Below are positions 9,551-17,809 of a stretch of DNA of 45,877 nt, in pieces (position 1 is the stretch's first letter; the number at the start of each line of letters is the position of its first letter). Below the pieces are notes generated by a model. It made no database searches. It was not told where the DNA came from and worked only from the letters and a program-made list of their open reading frames with translations. The position numbers were made by a program, and so were the translations under genes. This DNA is from Rhodoplanes elegans (GTDB taxonomy: Bacteria > Pseudomonadota > Alphaproteobacteria > Rhizobiales > Xanthobacteraceae). The stretch spans positions 1 to 45,877 of the forward strand of contig NZ_NHSK01000190.1 of the NCBI RefSeq assembly GCF_016653355.1. The letters are read 5' to 3'.

Positions 9551-10407
9551 GCCACCACCTTTCCGAACAGGCCCTGCGGGCGCAGGACGAGCACGAGCAG
9601 CATCGGCAGGAACAGGATCACATAGGCGAGGTCCGGGAACATCGCCTGGCCGAAGTTGTAGAGAAAGCCGATGATGAAGCTGCCGACCAGGGCGCCGAGC
9701 AGGCTTCCCGTTCCGCCGAGGATCACGACGATCAGGGCGAGCGGCAGCATCTCGAAGTCGAGGCCGGGATAGACCGAGAGATAGGGCGCGCCCATCACGC
9801 CCGCGAACGCCGCGAGCGCGGCGCCGAGCGAGAAGATCAGGGTGAAGAGCTGCGACACCTTGATGCCGACGACGCGGGCGATCGGCGGATCGTCGACGCC
9901 GGCCCGGATCATCGCGCCGAGCCGCGTCCAGTCGACCATGATCCACAGCGCGACGGCGACGACGACGGCGACGGCCAGGATCACCAGCCGGTAGAGCGGG
10001 AAGAACAGGCCGGCGACCTGCACGGCGCCGGCGAGATGCGCCGGCGTGGACGGCTGCCAGGGATCGCCCGTCCAGATCATCAGGCAGACGTCGCCGATGA
10101 TGAAGGCGAAGCCGAGCGTGAGCAGCACCTGCGGCAGCACCTGCCCTTCCAGGCGGCGCAGCAGGAACCGCTCGATCAGGCCGCCGAGCAGCGCCGTGAT
10201 CAGCCCCGCGCCGATCGCCGCGATCCAGAAGTTGGCGCCGCGATCCAGGAACGTGACGCCCAGATAGGCGCCGAGCATGAAGAACGAGCCGTGCATCAGG
10301 TTGGGGATGCGCATCAGCCCGAAGATCAGCGAGAAGCCCGACGAGAGCAGGAACAGGAGCCCGCCGAGCGCGAAGCTGTTCACGGCGAGGGTCAACCAGA
10401 GACTCAT
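9547..10407 (-). CDS. livH: Branched-chain amino acid-type ABC transporter permease LivH
   Basis: This second permease of the importer has 286 residues from the ATG at 10407. The N-terminus LALGG-like segment (NSFALGGLLFLLSSGFSLIF) and the following GLMRIPNLMHGSFFMLGAYL motif are diagnostic of LivH. The coupling loop RAGVDDPPIARVVGIKVSQL and the terminal RPQGLFGK are also present. A longer in-frame stretch reaches back to about 10650, but it is translated repeat DNA and is rejected. The gene is separated from the binding-protein gene by 321 bp of palindromic repeats, so the two may be partly uncoupled in expression. Confidence 0.94.
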   Translation of the reverse strand: MSLWLTLAVNSFALGGLLFLLSSGFSLIFGLMRIPNLMHGSFFMLGAYLGVTFLDRGANFWIAAIGAGLITALLGGLIERFLLRRLEGQVLPQVLLTLGFAFIIGDVCLMIWTGDPWQPSTPAHLAGAVQVAGLFFPLYRLVILAVAVVVAVALWIMVDWTRLGAMIRAGVDDPPIARVVGIKVSQLFTLIFSLGAALAAFAGVMGAPYLSVYPGLDFEMLPLALIVVILGGTGSLLGALVGSFIIGFLYNFGQAMFPDLAYVILFLPMLLVLVLRPQGLFGKVVA

Positions 10408-10728
10408 GCAGAACTCCGAGCAACCTCGACTGACGATGGCGATGCGTGAGCTGGGGTCGTCACCTCTCCCCGCCTGCGGGGAGAGGTCGGACTTTGCGCC
10501 GGCAGGCGCGAAGTCCGGGTGAGGGGGCGTCGCGTGGATACGGAGGCGCCCCCTCACCCCGACCTCTCCCCGCACGCGGGGAGAGGGAGAGCCGGTGCTG
10601 TGCCCGATCACGGCTCGGCCGCTGCGCGGCGAGCCACCCTCTCCCCGCACGCGGGGAGAGGGTGAGCGGGCGTCGTGCCCGACGACCGTGCGCCCCTCCT
10701 CACCACGAGGACGGACGCTCGGACGAGC
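10408..10728. repeat. Mosaic of palindromic repeats between livH and the binding-protein gene
   Basis: This gene-free gap is filled by hairpin-forming repeats. Three copies of the palindrome CCTCTCCCCGC-n2-GCGGGGAGAGG lie at 10463-10486, 10563-10586 and 10637-10662. Between the first two are a hairpin at 10489-10516 and an inverted pair (GGGTGAGGGGGCG at 10517-10529 against its complement at 10547-10559). Such repeats are common in alphaproteobacterial intergenic DNA. Lying within an operon, they probably stabilise or attenuate the mRNA between the abundant binding protein and the permeases. Confidence 0.85.
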
Positions 10729-11970
10729 TCACTCCAGATTCTTCGCCGGCGGGTAGTCGCGCGCGTAGACCGGGTTGGCCAGGAAGGCCTGGTCGCCGTA
10801 GGTCCAGAACTGGCTCACGTCCGGATAGGTCTTGACGATGGTGTTGACGAGCGCCCCGCCCTTGCGCTCGCAACGGCGGATGTGCACGTCGCCGACGACG
10901 TTGCCGTACTTGTCGAACTTCACCGGCCCGCGCGGCGTGTCGGCGAGCGAGACGCCGCGCAGCGCCTCGTTGAACGCCTTCTTGTCGTCCGACTTGCCGC
11001 CGGTCTTCTTCAGCGCCTCTTCCACCACCTGACCGGCGATGTACATGCCGGCCGAGTAGCCGCCCGGCAGCACGTTGTAGTCCTTCGCCATGTCGGCGAC
11101 GAACTGCTTGTTGACCGGACTGTCGAGCGAGGCCGAGTACCAGGCGGCCGAGACGACGCCGACCGCCTCGTCGCCGAGGCTCTTCAGGAGCGCGTCGTCC
11201 ATGGCGGTCCAGCCGGCGAGCAGCGGGATGCGCTTCATGCCGAGATCCGCGTAGGCGCGCATGAACTTGACCGGGTTCGACCCGGCGAAGCCGTTGGCGA
11301 CGCAGTCGACATTGCCGATCTGGGCGATGTAGGGCGTATAGTCGGGCGTCACCAGCGGCGGCCACAGCTTCTTGACGACCTTGCCGCCGTTGTCCTCGAA
11401 CACCCGCTGGAAGCCGGACATCTGCTCGTAGCCGAAGGCGAAATCCTCGGAGATCGTCGCGGCGCGCTTGTACTTCAGCTCCTTGGCGGCGTAGTCGCCG
11501 AGCACGTGGCAGCACTGCGCCGAGGTCGCCGAGGGGCGCATGATGAACGGGTTGGTGCTGCGCTGGGTCACGTCCTCGGCGGCCGCGAGGCTCATCAGCG
11601 GCGTGCCCTTCTGGCGGATGTAGTCGTTCAGCGCCAGCAGCTCGAAGGCGGCGAGCGGCCCGAGCACCACGTCGACATTGTCGCGCTCGATCAGCTCGGA
11701 CGCCTTGGTCTTGGCCCCGGCCGGATTGCCGCCCGTGTCGGCCGAGATCAGCTCGACCTTGCGGCCGGCGAACATGTTGTTGCGCTGCTTGAGCAGGACC
11801 GAGATGCCCTGCTCCATCTGGATGCCCCCTTGCGCGAGCGGACCGGTCTTCACCGTGAGAAGACCGATCTTGAACGGCGCGGCTTGGGCGATCGCCGGCA
11901 TCCCGATCACGGCCGATGCGGTTCCGGCGGCGGTTGCGGCCACGAAGGCACGACGAGTCACTCTCGGCAT
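10729..11970 (-). CDS. LIV-type ABC transporter substrate-binding protein
   Basis: This periplasmic receptor has 413 residues and is of the type I (Leu/Ile/Val-binding) fold. The N-terminus MPRVTRRAFVAATAAG has a twin-arginine-like start followed by a hydrophobic core and an AQA cleavage site, so it is exported. The mature protein begins FKIGLLTVKTGPLAQGGIQM and has the family's Y-rich hinge and VVEEALKKTGG region. A good AGGAGG site precedes the ATG at 11970. It is the first gene of the transporter cluster. Cysteine pairs (QCCH, RRCERKGG) are unusual for LivJ itself, so the ligand may be an aromatic acid, amide or another amino acid. Confidence 0.9.
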   Translation of the reverse strand: MPRVTRRAFVAATAAGTASAVIGMPAIAQAAPFKIGLLTVKTGPLAQGGIQMEQGISVLLKQRNNMFAGRKVELISADTGGNPAGAKTKASELIERDNVDVVLGPLAAFELLALNDYIRQKGTPLMSLAAAEDVTQRSTNPFIMRPSATSAQCCHVLGDYAAKELKYKRAATISEDFAFGYEQMSGFQRVFEDNGGKVVKKLWPPLVTPDYTPYIAQIGNVDCVANGFAGSNPVKFMRAYADLGMKRIPLLAGWTAMDDALLKSLGDEAVGVVSAAWYSASLDSPVNKQFVADMAKDYNVLPGGYSAGMYIAGQVVEEALKKTGGKSDDKKAFNEALRGVSLADTPRGPVKFDKYGNVVGDVHIRRCERKGGALVNTIVKTYPDVSQFWTYGDQAFLANPVYARDYPPAKNLE

Positions 11971-12238
11971 GGCGTTTCGTTCCTCCTGTTGTTATGTCGG
12001 CGGGAGGCGGCGCGTCCACGTCCTCTCCGAGCGCCGGGAGGAGCCGCGGTCGGCCGTCCGTGCCGGCGCCGCGTTCGCGGCGTTTGGCGATCCGTTCGGT
12101 CGCGGGCGCCGATCATCCGACAGGGATTTGGAAATTGCAAAGGGAAGAGACGGCGGAAACGCCTGCCGCGGTGCGGGATCGGCGCCTCGAAGCGGCACCG
12201 TATGCTTTGTCTGCAAAGCTGATGCGCGAAAGCCGGCG

Positions 12239-13090
12239 ATGACGGCCGCGACCGCGTGTGCCTTCGGGGCGCTGGTCTGCTTCGGGATCGGCGACTGGAT
12301 CTACCGCCGCGCCGCCCGAGACGGCTATGCGGCGCATCAGTTCCTGATGGGGCAGGCCTGCCTGTTCGCGCCGTCGGTGATCCTCTACGCCGCGGCGACC
12401 GGCACGCTGTCGGTCGGCGGCGCCGCGCTGTGGGGCAATCTCGCCGGCCTGTTCCTGTTCGTCGGCTTCTTCCTGTTCGCCCGCAGCCTGCGCACCGGGC
12501 CGGTGAGCGTCAACGGCCCGGTGTTCCGGCTCGGCTTCGTCGTCACCGTCGGGCTGGCGATCGCGACGCTGGGCGAGCCGGTCACGGCGGCCAAGCTCGG
12601 CGGCCTCGTGCTGGCGCTCCTCGCCGTGCCGCTCCTTCTCGGCGGGGCGCCGCCCGCCGGCACACGCAGGCTCTCGGGCCGCTCGCTCGCCGAGGTGCTG
12701 GTCGCCACCGTCGCGGCCGGGGTCGGCTATTTCTGCCACAAGCTCGGCAGCGTCGGCGGCGCCCCGCCGGCGACGCTCGTCGCCGCCCAGGCGATGGTGT
12801 TCGCGAGCCTCGCCGTCCTGTCGACGGCGGCGATCGAGCGCGGGCTCGCCTGGCCGCCCGGCCTGTGGCGGCACGCGGTGCCGACCGCCGTGGTGCTGGC
12901 GGCGGCCTTCCTCCTGATGGTGAACGCACTCTCGGCCGGTCAGGCGAGCGTCGTCGTGCCGATCGCCCAGATGGGGTTCGTGCCGGCGGCGTTGCTCGGC
13001 ATCGCCGTGGAGGGCGAGGCGATGACGCCCCGCAAGGGCCTCGGCCTCGCCGCGGCGGTCGCCGCCCTGGCGCTCCTCGCCCTCGCGTGA
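12239..13090 (+). CDS. EamA/DMT-family membrane transporter
   Basis: This 283-residue protein has about ten hydrophobic segments arranged as two similar halves, as expected for the drug/metabolite transporter superfamily. Charged loops are short. Motifs of the first half include NGPVFRLGFVVTVGLA and LGEPVTAAKLGGLVLAL, the usual EamA end-of-repeat signature. The same pattern recurs near the C-terminus as VEGEAMTPRKGLGLAAAVAAL. The start ATG at 12239 has only a weak ribosome site. The open frame upstream is not protein-like. It is divergent from the liv cluster. The substrate is unknown. Exporters of this family handle amino acids, nucleosides or drugs. Confidence 0.82.
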   Translation: MTAATACAFGALVCFGIGDWIYRRAARDGYAAHQFLMGQACLFAPSVILYAAATGTLSVGGAALWGNLAGLFLFVGFFLFARSLRTGPVSVNGPVFRLGFVVTVGLAIATLGEPVTAAKLGGLVLALLAVPLLLGGAPPAGTRRLSGRSLAEVLVATVAAGVGYFCHKLGSVGGAPPATLVAAQAMVFASLAVLSTAAIERGLAWPPGLWRHAVPTAVVLAAAFLLMVNALSAGQASVVVPIAQMGFVPAALLGIAVEGEAMTPRKGLGLAAAVAALALLALA

Positions 13091-13140
13091 GGGCAGATCA
13101 GGCGATGGCCATCACCCGGCGGACGGCGTTACGCCGCCCG

Positions 13141-13530
13141 TCAGGGGGCGACGCAGACCAGGACCAGCTTGCCGGACGGGCCGCGGCGCGGCGGCGTGTA
13201 GACGACACTGCGGTCGTCCTCGACCGTGAAGGTGCCGGCCGGGTTGACCGCGAAGGCGTTGACCAGCCGCTCGTTCGGCTCGCAGGCGGCCGAGCAGGCG
13301 GTCTGCTGGCAGGTGAACTCGGCGAAGCGCAGCCCACCGGCGCCGCGGCCGGCCGGTCCAGGAGGACCCGCGGGGCCGGCCGGACCGGGCGGTCCGGGCG
13401 GGCCGGCAGGACCGGGGTCGCCCTTCTGCGGAGCATCGAGGAAGCCGCATCCGCCGACCAAAAGAACCAGCGCGAGAGCCCCAGCAAAACGTGCTCGAAT
13501 CAAACGTGCTCGCATCGAACGTGCTCGCAT
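13141..13530 (-). CDS. Small collagen-like lipoprotein
   Basis: This 129-residue exported protein has an N-terminus rich in Arg (MRARSMRARLIRARF), a hydrophobic core and a lipobox VGGC with Cys28, so it should be lipid-anchored. Residues 37-60 are eight uninterrupted collagen-type Gly-X-Y triplets rich in Pro and Ala. They are followed by a 65-residue domain with five cysteines and the motif FTCQQTACSAACEPNERLV. The collagen stretch is short for a stable triple helix by itself, so the C-terminal domain may trimerise it. The start ATG at 13530 has CGGAG eight bases upstream. ATG 13515 is an alternative because the leader is built of tandem repeats. Function unknown. Confidence 0.75.
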   Translation of the reverse strand: MRARSMRARLIRARFAGALALVLLVGGCGFLDAPQKGDPGPAGPPGPPGPAGPAGPPGPAGRGAGGLRFAEFTCQQTACSAACEPNERLVNAFAVNPAGTFTVEDDRSVVYTPPRRGPSGKLVLVCVAP

Positions 13531-13531
13531 C
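13487..13531. repeat. Three tandem 15-bp repeats in the signal-peptide coding region
   Basis: Three adjacent copies of AAACGTGCTCGCATC (13487-13501, 13502-13516, 13517-13531), with single-base differences, encode the repeated pentapeptide MRARS/MRARL/IRARF at the start of the collagen-like lipoprotein. Two copies carry an ATG, so copy-number change would alter the number of start codons and the charge of the signal peptide. Confidence 0.85.
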
Positions 13532-13782
13532 AACGGTACTCCGTCGTCTCATCGTCGAGGCCCAGCCGGGCCGTCGAACGCCAACGCGAAACGATCGGCT
13601 TCCGTCGAGCGGAAGCGCGACTCTCTCGGTAGCAGAAGACGGGGGAGGCCGAAAGCCTCGGCGACCGGACCGGGCCACCGGCCCGAGCCGGCCGCACCGG
13701 ACGCTCCGCCGCAATTGCCGCGCCGTCGCCCGCGTCTATAATCGCGAGCCTTCCCCAAAACCCCCGCCCCATCGAAACAGCC

Positions 13783-14295
13783 ATGACCCTATCGGCCGAC
13801 GACGCCCCCGCAGTCGCCTTGATCGTCAACGGCGCCCCGGTCCGCCTCTCCGGCGACCCGACCCGCCCGCTGCTCGCCGTGCTGCGCGAGGAGCTCGGCC
13901 TCACCGGCAGCCGATTCGGCTGCGGCCAGGAGCAGTGCGGCGCCTGCATGGTGCTGATCGACGGCGAGCCCGCCTACTCCTGCTCGCGCGAAATCGGCTC
14001 GCTCGCCGGACGCAGCGTCGTCACGATCGAGGGACTCGGCAGCGGCCGCGGGCTGCACCCGCTACAGCAGGCGCTGCTCGACGAGCAGGCCGGCCAATGC
14101 GGCTACTGCCTGTCGGGGATCATGATCTCGGGCGCCGCGCTGCTGGCCCGCAACCCGAGCCCGACCCGGCCGGAGATCCTCGACGCGCTCGATCGCCACC
14201 TGTGCCGCTGCGGCGTCCATAACCGGGTCGTCCGCGCCGTCCAGCGCGCCGGCGCCGTCCTGGCGGCGAACGCCGCCGCGGGAGCCGGCGCATGA
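13783..14295 (+). CDS. [2Fe-2S] small subunit of a molybdenum hydroxylase
   Basis: This electron-transfer subunit belongs to a xanthine dehydrogenase-family enzyme and has 170 residues. The N-terminal plant-type ferredoxin domain shows CGQEQCGACMVLIDGEPAYSC, which binds the first cluster. The C-terminal helical domain shows QCGYCLSGIM and HLCRCGVHNRV, which bind the second. This is the IorA/NicA-type arrangement of two-subunit enzymes that lack a separate FAD subunit. The stop overlaps the start of the large-subunit gene by ATGA, so the two are translated together. A natural electron acceptor such as a cytochrome is not encoded nearby. Substrate unknown. Confidence 0.92.
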   Translation: MTLSADDAPAVALIVNGAPVRLSGDPTRPLLAVLREELGLTGSRFGCGQEQCGACMVLIDGEPAYSCSREIGSLAGRSVVTIEGLGSGRGLHPLQQALLDEQAGQCGYCLSGIMISGAALLARNPSPTRPEILDALDRHLCRCGVHNRVVRAVQRAGAVLAANAAAGAGA

Positions 14296-16430
14296 TCCCG
14301 AACACGCTGCCGCAGAGTCTCCTCGACAATCCCCTGCTGTCCGACTGGGTCGGCTTCGAGGCCGAGGGACGGGTCCGCGTCTCCACCGGCAAGGTCGAGA
14401 TCGGCCAGGGCATCCTCACCGCGCTCGTGCAGATCGCCGCCGAGGAACTCGACGTCGATCCGAGCCGGATCAGAACCGTGTCCGGAGAAACATCCGCCGG
14501 ACCGAACGAGGGCGTGACGGCCGGCAGCACCTCGGTCGCGATGTCGGGCGCGGCGATCCGGCTCGCCTGCGCCGAGGTGCGGGCGCTGTTTCTCACCCAC
14601 GGGGCCGAGCGGCTCGGCGTATCGGCCGAGACCCTCGACATGGAGGACGGGCGGATCCGCCGCGACGGGCAGGACACCGGCCACGACTACTGGTCGCTCG
14701 CCGGCGAGGTCGATCTCGTCCGCCCGGCGACCGGCGGAGCGCCCGCGAAGTCGCCGACCCGCTATCGCGTGGTCGGCCAAAACCTGCCGCGCGTCGACCT
14801 GCCGGCCAAGATCGAAGGCCGCGGCTTCATCCACGACATGACGGCGCACGACCTGCTGCATGCTCGCGTGGTCCATCGCCCCTGGCAGAACGCCCGGCTG
14901 GCGTCGCTCGACGAGGCGGCGATCCGCCGGGCCGCGGGCACGCCCATCGAGATTCTTCGTGACGGGGACTTCGCTGCGATCCTGGGCGCGCGTGAGTACG
15001 CCGTCCAGCGCGCCGCGCTCGTCGCACGCGAAAAAGCCGTCTGGGAGGGCGGGACGCCGCTCCCCGACACCACCAACAGCCCGGACTGGCTGCTCGCCCA
15101 GCCGGCCCGCTCGCGCACCGTCGACACCGGCACGCCGCCCGCGGACGACGACGGCGAGATCGTCGAGGCGACCTACTGGCGGCCGTTCCAGACCTACGGC
15201 TCGATCGGCCCGTCCTGCGGCCTCTCCCGGCTCGACGAGGCCGGTCACCTGACCGTCTGGTCGCACACCCAGAATCCCTATGCGCTGCGCGCCCAGATCG
15301 CCCGCGCGCTCGATCGCCCGGCCGAGACCGTGACGGTGCTGCACCGGCAGGCGGCCGGCTGCTACGGCCACAACACGGCCGACGACGTCGCCTTCGATGC
15401 GGCGTTCCTCGCCACCCGACACCCCGGCCGCACCGTGCGGGTGCTGTTCACCCGCGAGGACGAGTTTCTGGCCGCCCCGATGGGTGCCGCCATGGTGATC
15501 CGCATGCGCGCCGTGCTCGATGCGGAGAGGCGGCCCAACAGGCTTCCGAAGAGCTGGACCATCGATCTCGCGAGCCCGGTGCACTCGAACCGGCCCGGCT
15601 CGCACGGCCACCACGGCCTGCGCAGCCGCGAGGCGCTGCCGAACCCGCCGCCGCAGCCGGCGATGCGCAACGACAATCCCGACGCCGCCGGCGGGGGCGC
15701 CAGCCGCAACGCGCACGCGCTCTACGACCTGCCGTTCCACCGGATGATCCACCACACGGTCGATCCGATCCCGCTGCGCACCTCCTCGCTGCGCGGGCTC
15801 GGCGCCTTCGCCAACATCTTCGCCATCGAGTCCTTCATCGACGAGCTCGCCGAGGCGGCCGGTGCCGACGCCGTCGCCTACCGGCTGGCGCTGATGTCGG
15901 ATCCGCGGGCGCGTGGCGTGATCGAGGCGGCGGCCGAGATGTGCGGCTGGCCCGGCACGGCACCGGTCGGCGAAGGACGCGGGCTCGGGCTCGGCTTCGG
16001 ACGTTACAAGAACCGCGCCGCCTACATGGCGGTCGCCGCCGAGGTCGAGGTCGACGAGAGCGTGCGGCTCGTGAAGATCTGGGGCGCCGCCGACTGCGGC
16101 CTCGTGATCACGCCGGACGGCGCCGTCAACCAGCTCGAGGGCGGCATCATCCAGGCGGCGAGCTGGACGCTGTTCGAGGAGCTGCGCTTCGCCGACGGCA
16201 AGGTCGCGACGGCGATGTGGGACGACTATCCGATCCTGCGCTTCTCGCAGATCCCCGAGATCGACATCCGGCTGGTCGGCGACGACCGCGACCCGCCGCT
16301 CGGCGTCGGCGAGGCCGCCATGGGCCCGACCGCCGCGGCGATCGGCAACGCGGTGGCGCGCGCCCTCGGCACCCGCATCCGATCGCTTCCGCTCAGCCGC
16401 GACCGCATCATGGCGGCGCTGCTCGCTTGA
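14292..16430 (+). CDS. Molybdopterin-binding large subunit of a molybdenum hydroxylase (isoquinoline/nicotinate dehydrogenase type)
   Basis: This 712-residue catalytic subunit hydroxylates an aldehyde or N-heteroaromatic carbon using Mo-molybdopterin cytosine dinucleotide. It opens with STGKVEIGQGILTALVQIAAEELDV and continues with SGETSAGPNEGVTAGSTS. The active-site glutamate lies near the end in GVGEAAMGPTAAAIGNAVARALG. Cofactor-binding segments include GPSCGLSRLDE and the loop SLRGLGAFANIFAIESFIDELA. No haem-binding CxxCH motifs are present, so it lacks the cytochrome domains of NicB, and there is no obvious signal peptide. It is coupled to the [2Fe-2S] subunit by a four-base overlap. An FAH-family hydrolase follows after 440 bp and could belong to the same catabolic route. 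Confidence 0.9.
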   Translation: MIPNTLPQSLLDNPLLSDWVGFEAEGRVRVSTGKVEIGQGILTALVQIAAEELDVDPSRIRTVSGETSAGPNEGVTAGSTSVAMSGAAIRLACAEVRALFLTHGAERLGVSAETLDMEDGRIRRDGQDTGHDYWSLAGEVDLVRPATGGAPAKSPTRYRVVGQNLPRVDLPAKIEGRGFIHDMTAHDLLHARVVHRPWQNARLASLDEAAIRRAAGTPIEILRDGDFAAILGAREYAVQRAALVAREKAVWEGGTPLPDTTNSPDWLLAQPARSRTVDTGTPPADDDGEIVEATYWRPFQTYGSIGPSCGLSRLDEAGHLTVWSHTQNPYALRAQIARALDRPAETVTVLHRQAAGCYGHNTADDVAFDAAFLATRHPGRTVRVLFTREDEFLAAPMGAAMVIRMRAVLDAERRPNRLPKSWTIDLASPVHSNRPGSHGHHGLRSREALPNPPPQPAMRNDNPDAAGGGASRNAHALYDLPFHRMIHHTVDPIPLRTSSLRGLGAFANIFAIESFIDELAEAAGADAVAYRLALMSDPRARGVIEAAAEMCGWPGTAPVGEGRGLGLGFGRYKNRAAYMAVAAEVEVDESVRLVKIWGAADCGLVITPDGAVNQLEGGIIQAASWTLFEELRFADGKVATAMWDDYPILRFSQIPEIDIRLVGDDRDPPLGVGEAAMGPTAAAIGNAVARALGTRIRSLPLSRDRIMAALLA

Positions 16431-16870
16431 GGCGGAGGCGGAGCAACGGCGCGGCCTTCAGCTCTCCTCTGCGGAGGGCGCTGCATGATCCGTCATCCCG
16501 GGGCGCGAACCGCAAGGTTCGCGAGCCCGGGATCCATACTCCCCGTGTCGATGGCTCACGCGAGTCAGGGCGTATGGGTCCCGGGCTCGGCGCTGCGCGC
16601 CGCCCCGGGACGACCGAGCCTTCATGCAGAGCCTCTCCAGCGGTGAGAGGGCAAAGGTCGAGCCGATCAGCCGAACGGCGTAAGATGCGTTTCGCCGTAC
16701 AGCCTTGCAGCGACACGATCGTTCGAATTCATCATGACTTTTAACGACGCCCCGAAGACGCGGCGCGCCGATGGTGTCCTGATGCTTTCGGGCCGTCACG
16801 CGGACGTGCTAGCGTCCGCGCCCACGCTGCCCACCGTCCCCGGCCCCCTTCAGCGGACCTCGCATCGCGC
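16431..16870. other. Intergenic region with a palindromic repeat element
   Basis: This 440-bp gap lies between the molybdenum hydroxylase and the FAH gene. Its central part (16492-16614) is a nested palindromic repeat. The rest holds no credible gene and no clear promoter, although the somewhat AT-richer stretch around 16720-16745 could be promoter DNA for the FAH gene. Confidence 0.6.
16492..16614. repeat. Nested palindromic element with 14-bp terminal inverted repeats (copy 1)
   Basis: Terminal repeats GTCATCCCGGGGCG (16492-16505) and its complement at 16601-16614 match at 13 of 14 bases. Inside are a hairpin CGCGAACC-GCAA-GGTTCGCG (16504-16523) and a further inverted pair around GAGCCCGGGATCCATA. 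The same ends occur at 34199-34301, so this is one family of dispersed element, possibly a non-autonomous transposable unit. Confidence 0.8.
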
Positions 16871-17809
16871 ATGAAGCTCGCCACCTTCATCGGCCTTCGC
16901 AAGCGCCCCCGCCTCGGCGTCGTCGACGTCGAGCAGCGTGCCGTGCTCGATCTCGCCACCGCGGCCGAGATCGTCCACAAGCGCCAGGATCCGATCCTCG
17001 CCGACATGCTGTCGTTGATCGACGCGGCCGCGCCCGGTCTCGCCCGGGTCGAGGAGCTGGTGCGCGAATGGCCGAGCGAGGCGGTCGACGACCTCGACGG
17101 CGTCAAGCTTCTGGCCCCCATCCCGATCCCGCGTCAGCTGCGCGACGGCATGGCGTTCGAGGCGCATGTGAGGAACAGCCGCGACCAGGTGGCGAAGCGC
17201 ACCGGCCGGCCGCAGAAGATGCCGGACGTCTGGTACGAGCATCCGGTCTACTACAAATGCAACCGCTTCAACGTGGTCGGCCACGAGGCGGACGTGATCT
17301 GGCCATCCTTCTCCGAGTGGATGGACTACGAGCTCGAGCTCGCCTGCGTGATCGGCAAGACCGGCCGCGACATCGCGGCGGCCGACGCGCCCGCGCACGT
17401 GTTCGGCTTCACGATCTACAACGACTTCAGCGCCCGCGACGTGCAGTTCGAGGAGATGCGCGCCGGCCTCGGCCCCGCCAAGGGCAAGGACTTCGACACC
17501 GGCAACGTGTTCGGCCCGTGGATCGTGACGCCCGACGAGATCGGCGATCCGCACGCGCTGGCCATGGAGGTGCGCCTCAACGGCGAACGCCAGGGCGGCG
17601 GCAACTCGGCCGACATGCACTGGACCTTCTGGGACATCATCCAATACGTCTCGCGCGGCGAGACGCTCTATGCCGGCGAGATCATCGGCTCCGGCACGGT
17701 CGGCACCGGCTCGGCCCACGAGCTCGGCCGCACCCTCTCCTCCGGTGACGTGATCGAGCTGGAGATCGAGAAGATCGGCGTGCTGCGAAACCGCCTGATC
17801 AGACCGTGA
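16871..17809 (+). CDS. Fumarylacetoacetate hydrolase (FAH) family protein
   Basis: This 312-residue member of the FAH superfamily contains metal-dependent C-C bond hydrolases and related decarboxylases or isomerases acting on acyl-pyruvates and catechol-derived products. Family features are the metal-binding acidic residues in YELELACVIG, FGFTIYNDFSARDVQ, GKDFDTGNVFGPWIVT and the C-terminal GSGTVGTGSAHELGR followed by SGDVIELEIEKIG. The N-terminal 75 residues form the usual small domain (MKLATFIGLRKRPRLGVVD). It lies downstream of a molybdenum hydroxylase, and its stop overlaps the start of chrA. A role in breakdown of an aromatic or heterocyclic compound is plausible but not shown. Confidence 0.88.
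   Translation: MKLATFIGLRKRPRLGVVDVEQRAVLDLATAAEIVHKRQDPILADMLSLIDAAAPGLARVEELVREWPSEAVDDLDGVKLLAPIPIPRQLRDGMAFEAHVRNSRDQVAKRTGRPQKMPDVWYEHPVYYKCNRFNVVGHEADVIWPSFSEWMDYELELACVIGKTGRDIAAADAPAHVFGFTIYNDFSARDVQFEEMRAGLGPAKGKDFDTGNVFGPWIVTPDEIGDPHALAMEVRLNGERQGGGNSADMHWTFWDIIQYVSRGETLYAGEIIGSGTVGTGSAHELGRTLSSGDVIELEIEKIGVLRNRLIRP

Noticed and set aside
8522-10423. A 633-residue frame joining livH-like antiphase sequence to livM
   Set aside because: Only the last 342 residues are LivM. The first part overlaps livH in another phase, and the ATGA overlap fixes the livM start.
10463-10662. Repeats considered as a CRISPR array
   Set aside because: The repeats are palindromes at irregular spacing, with no uniform spacers and no cas genes.
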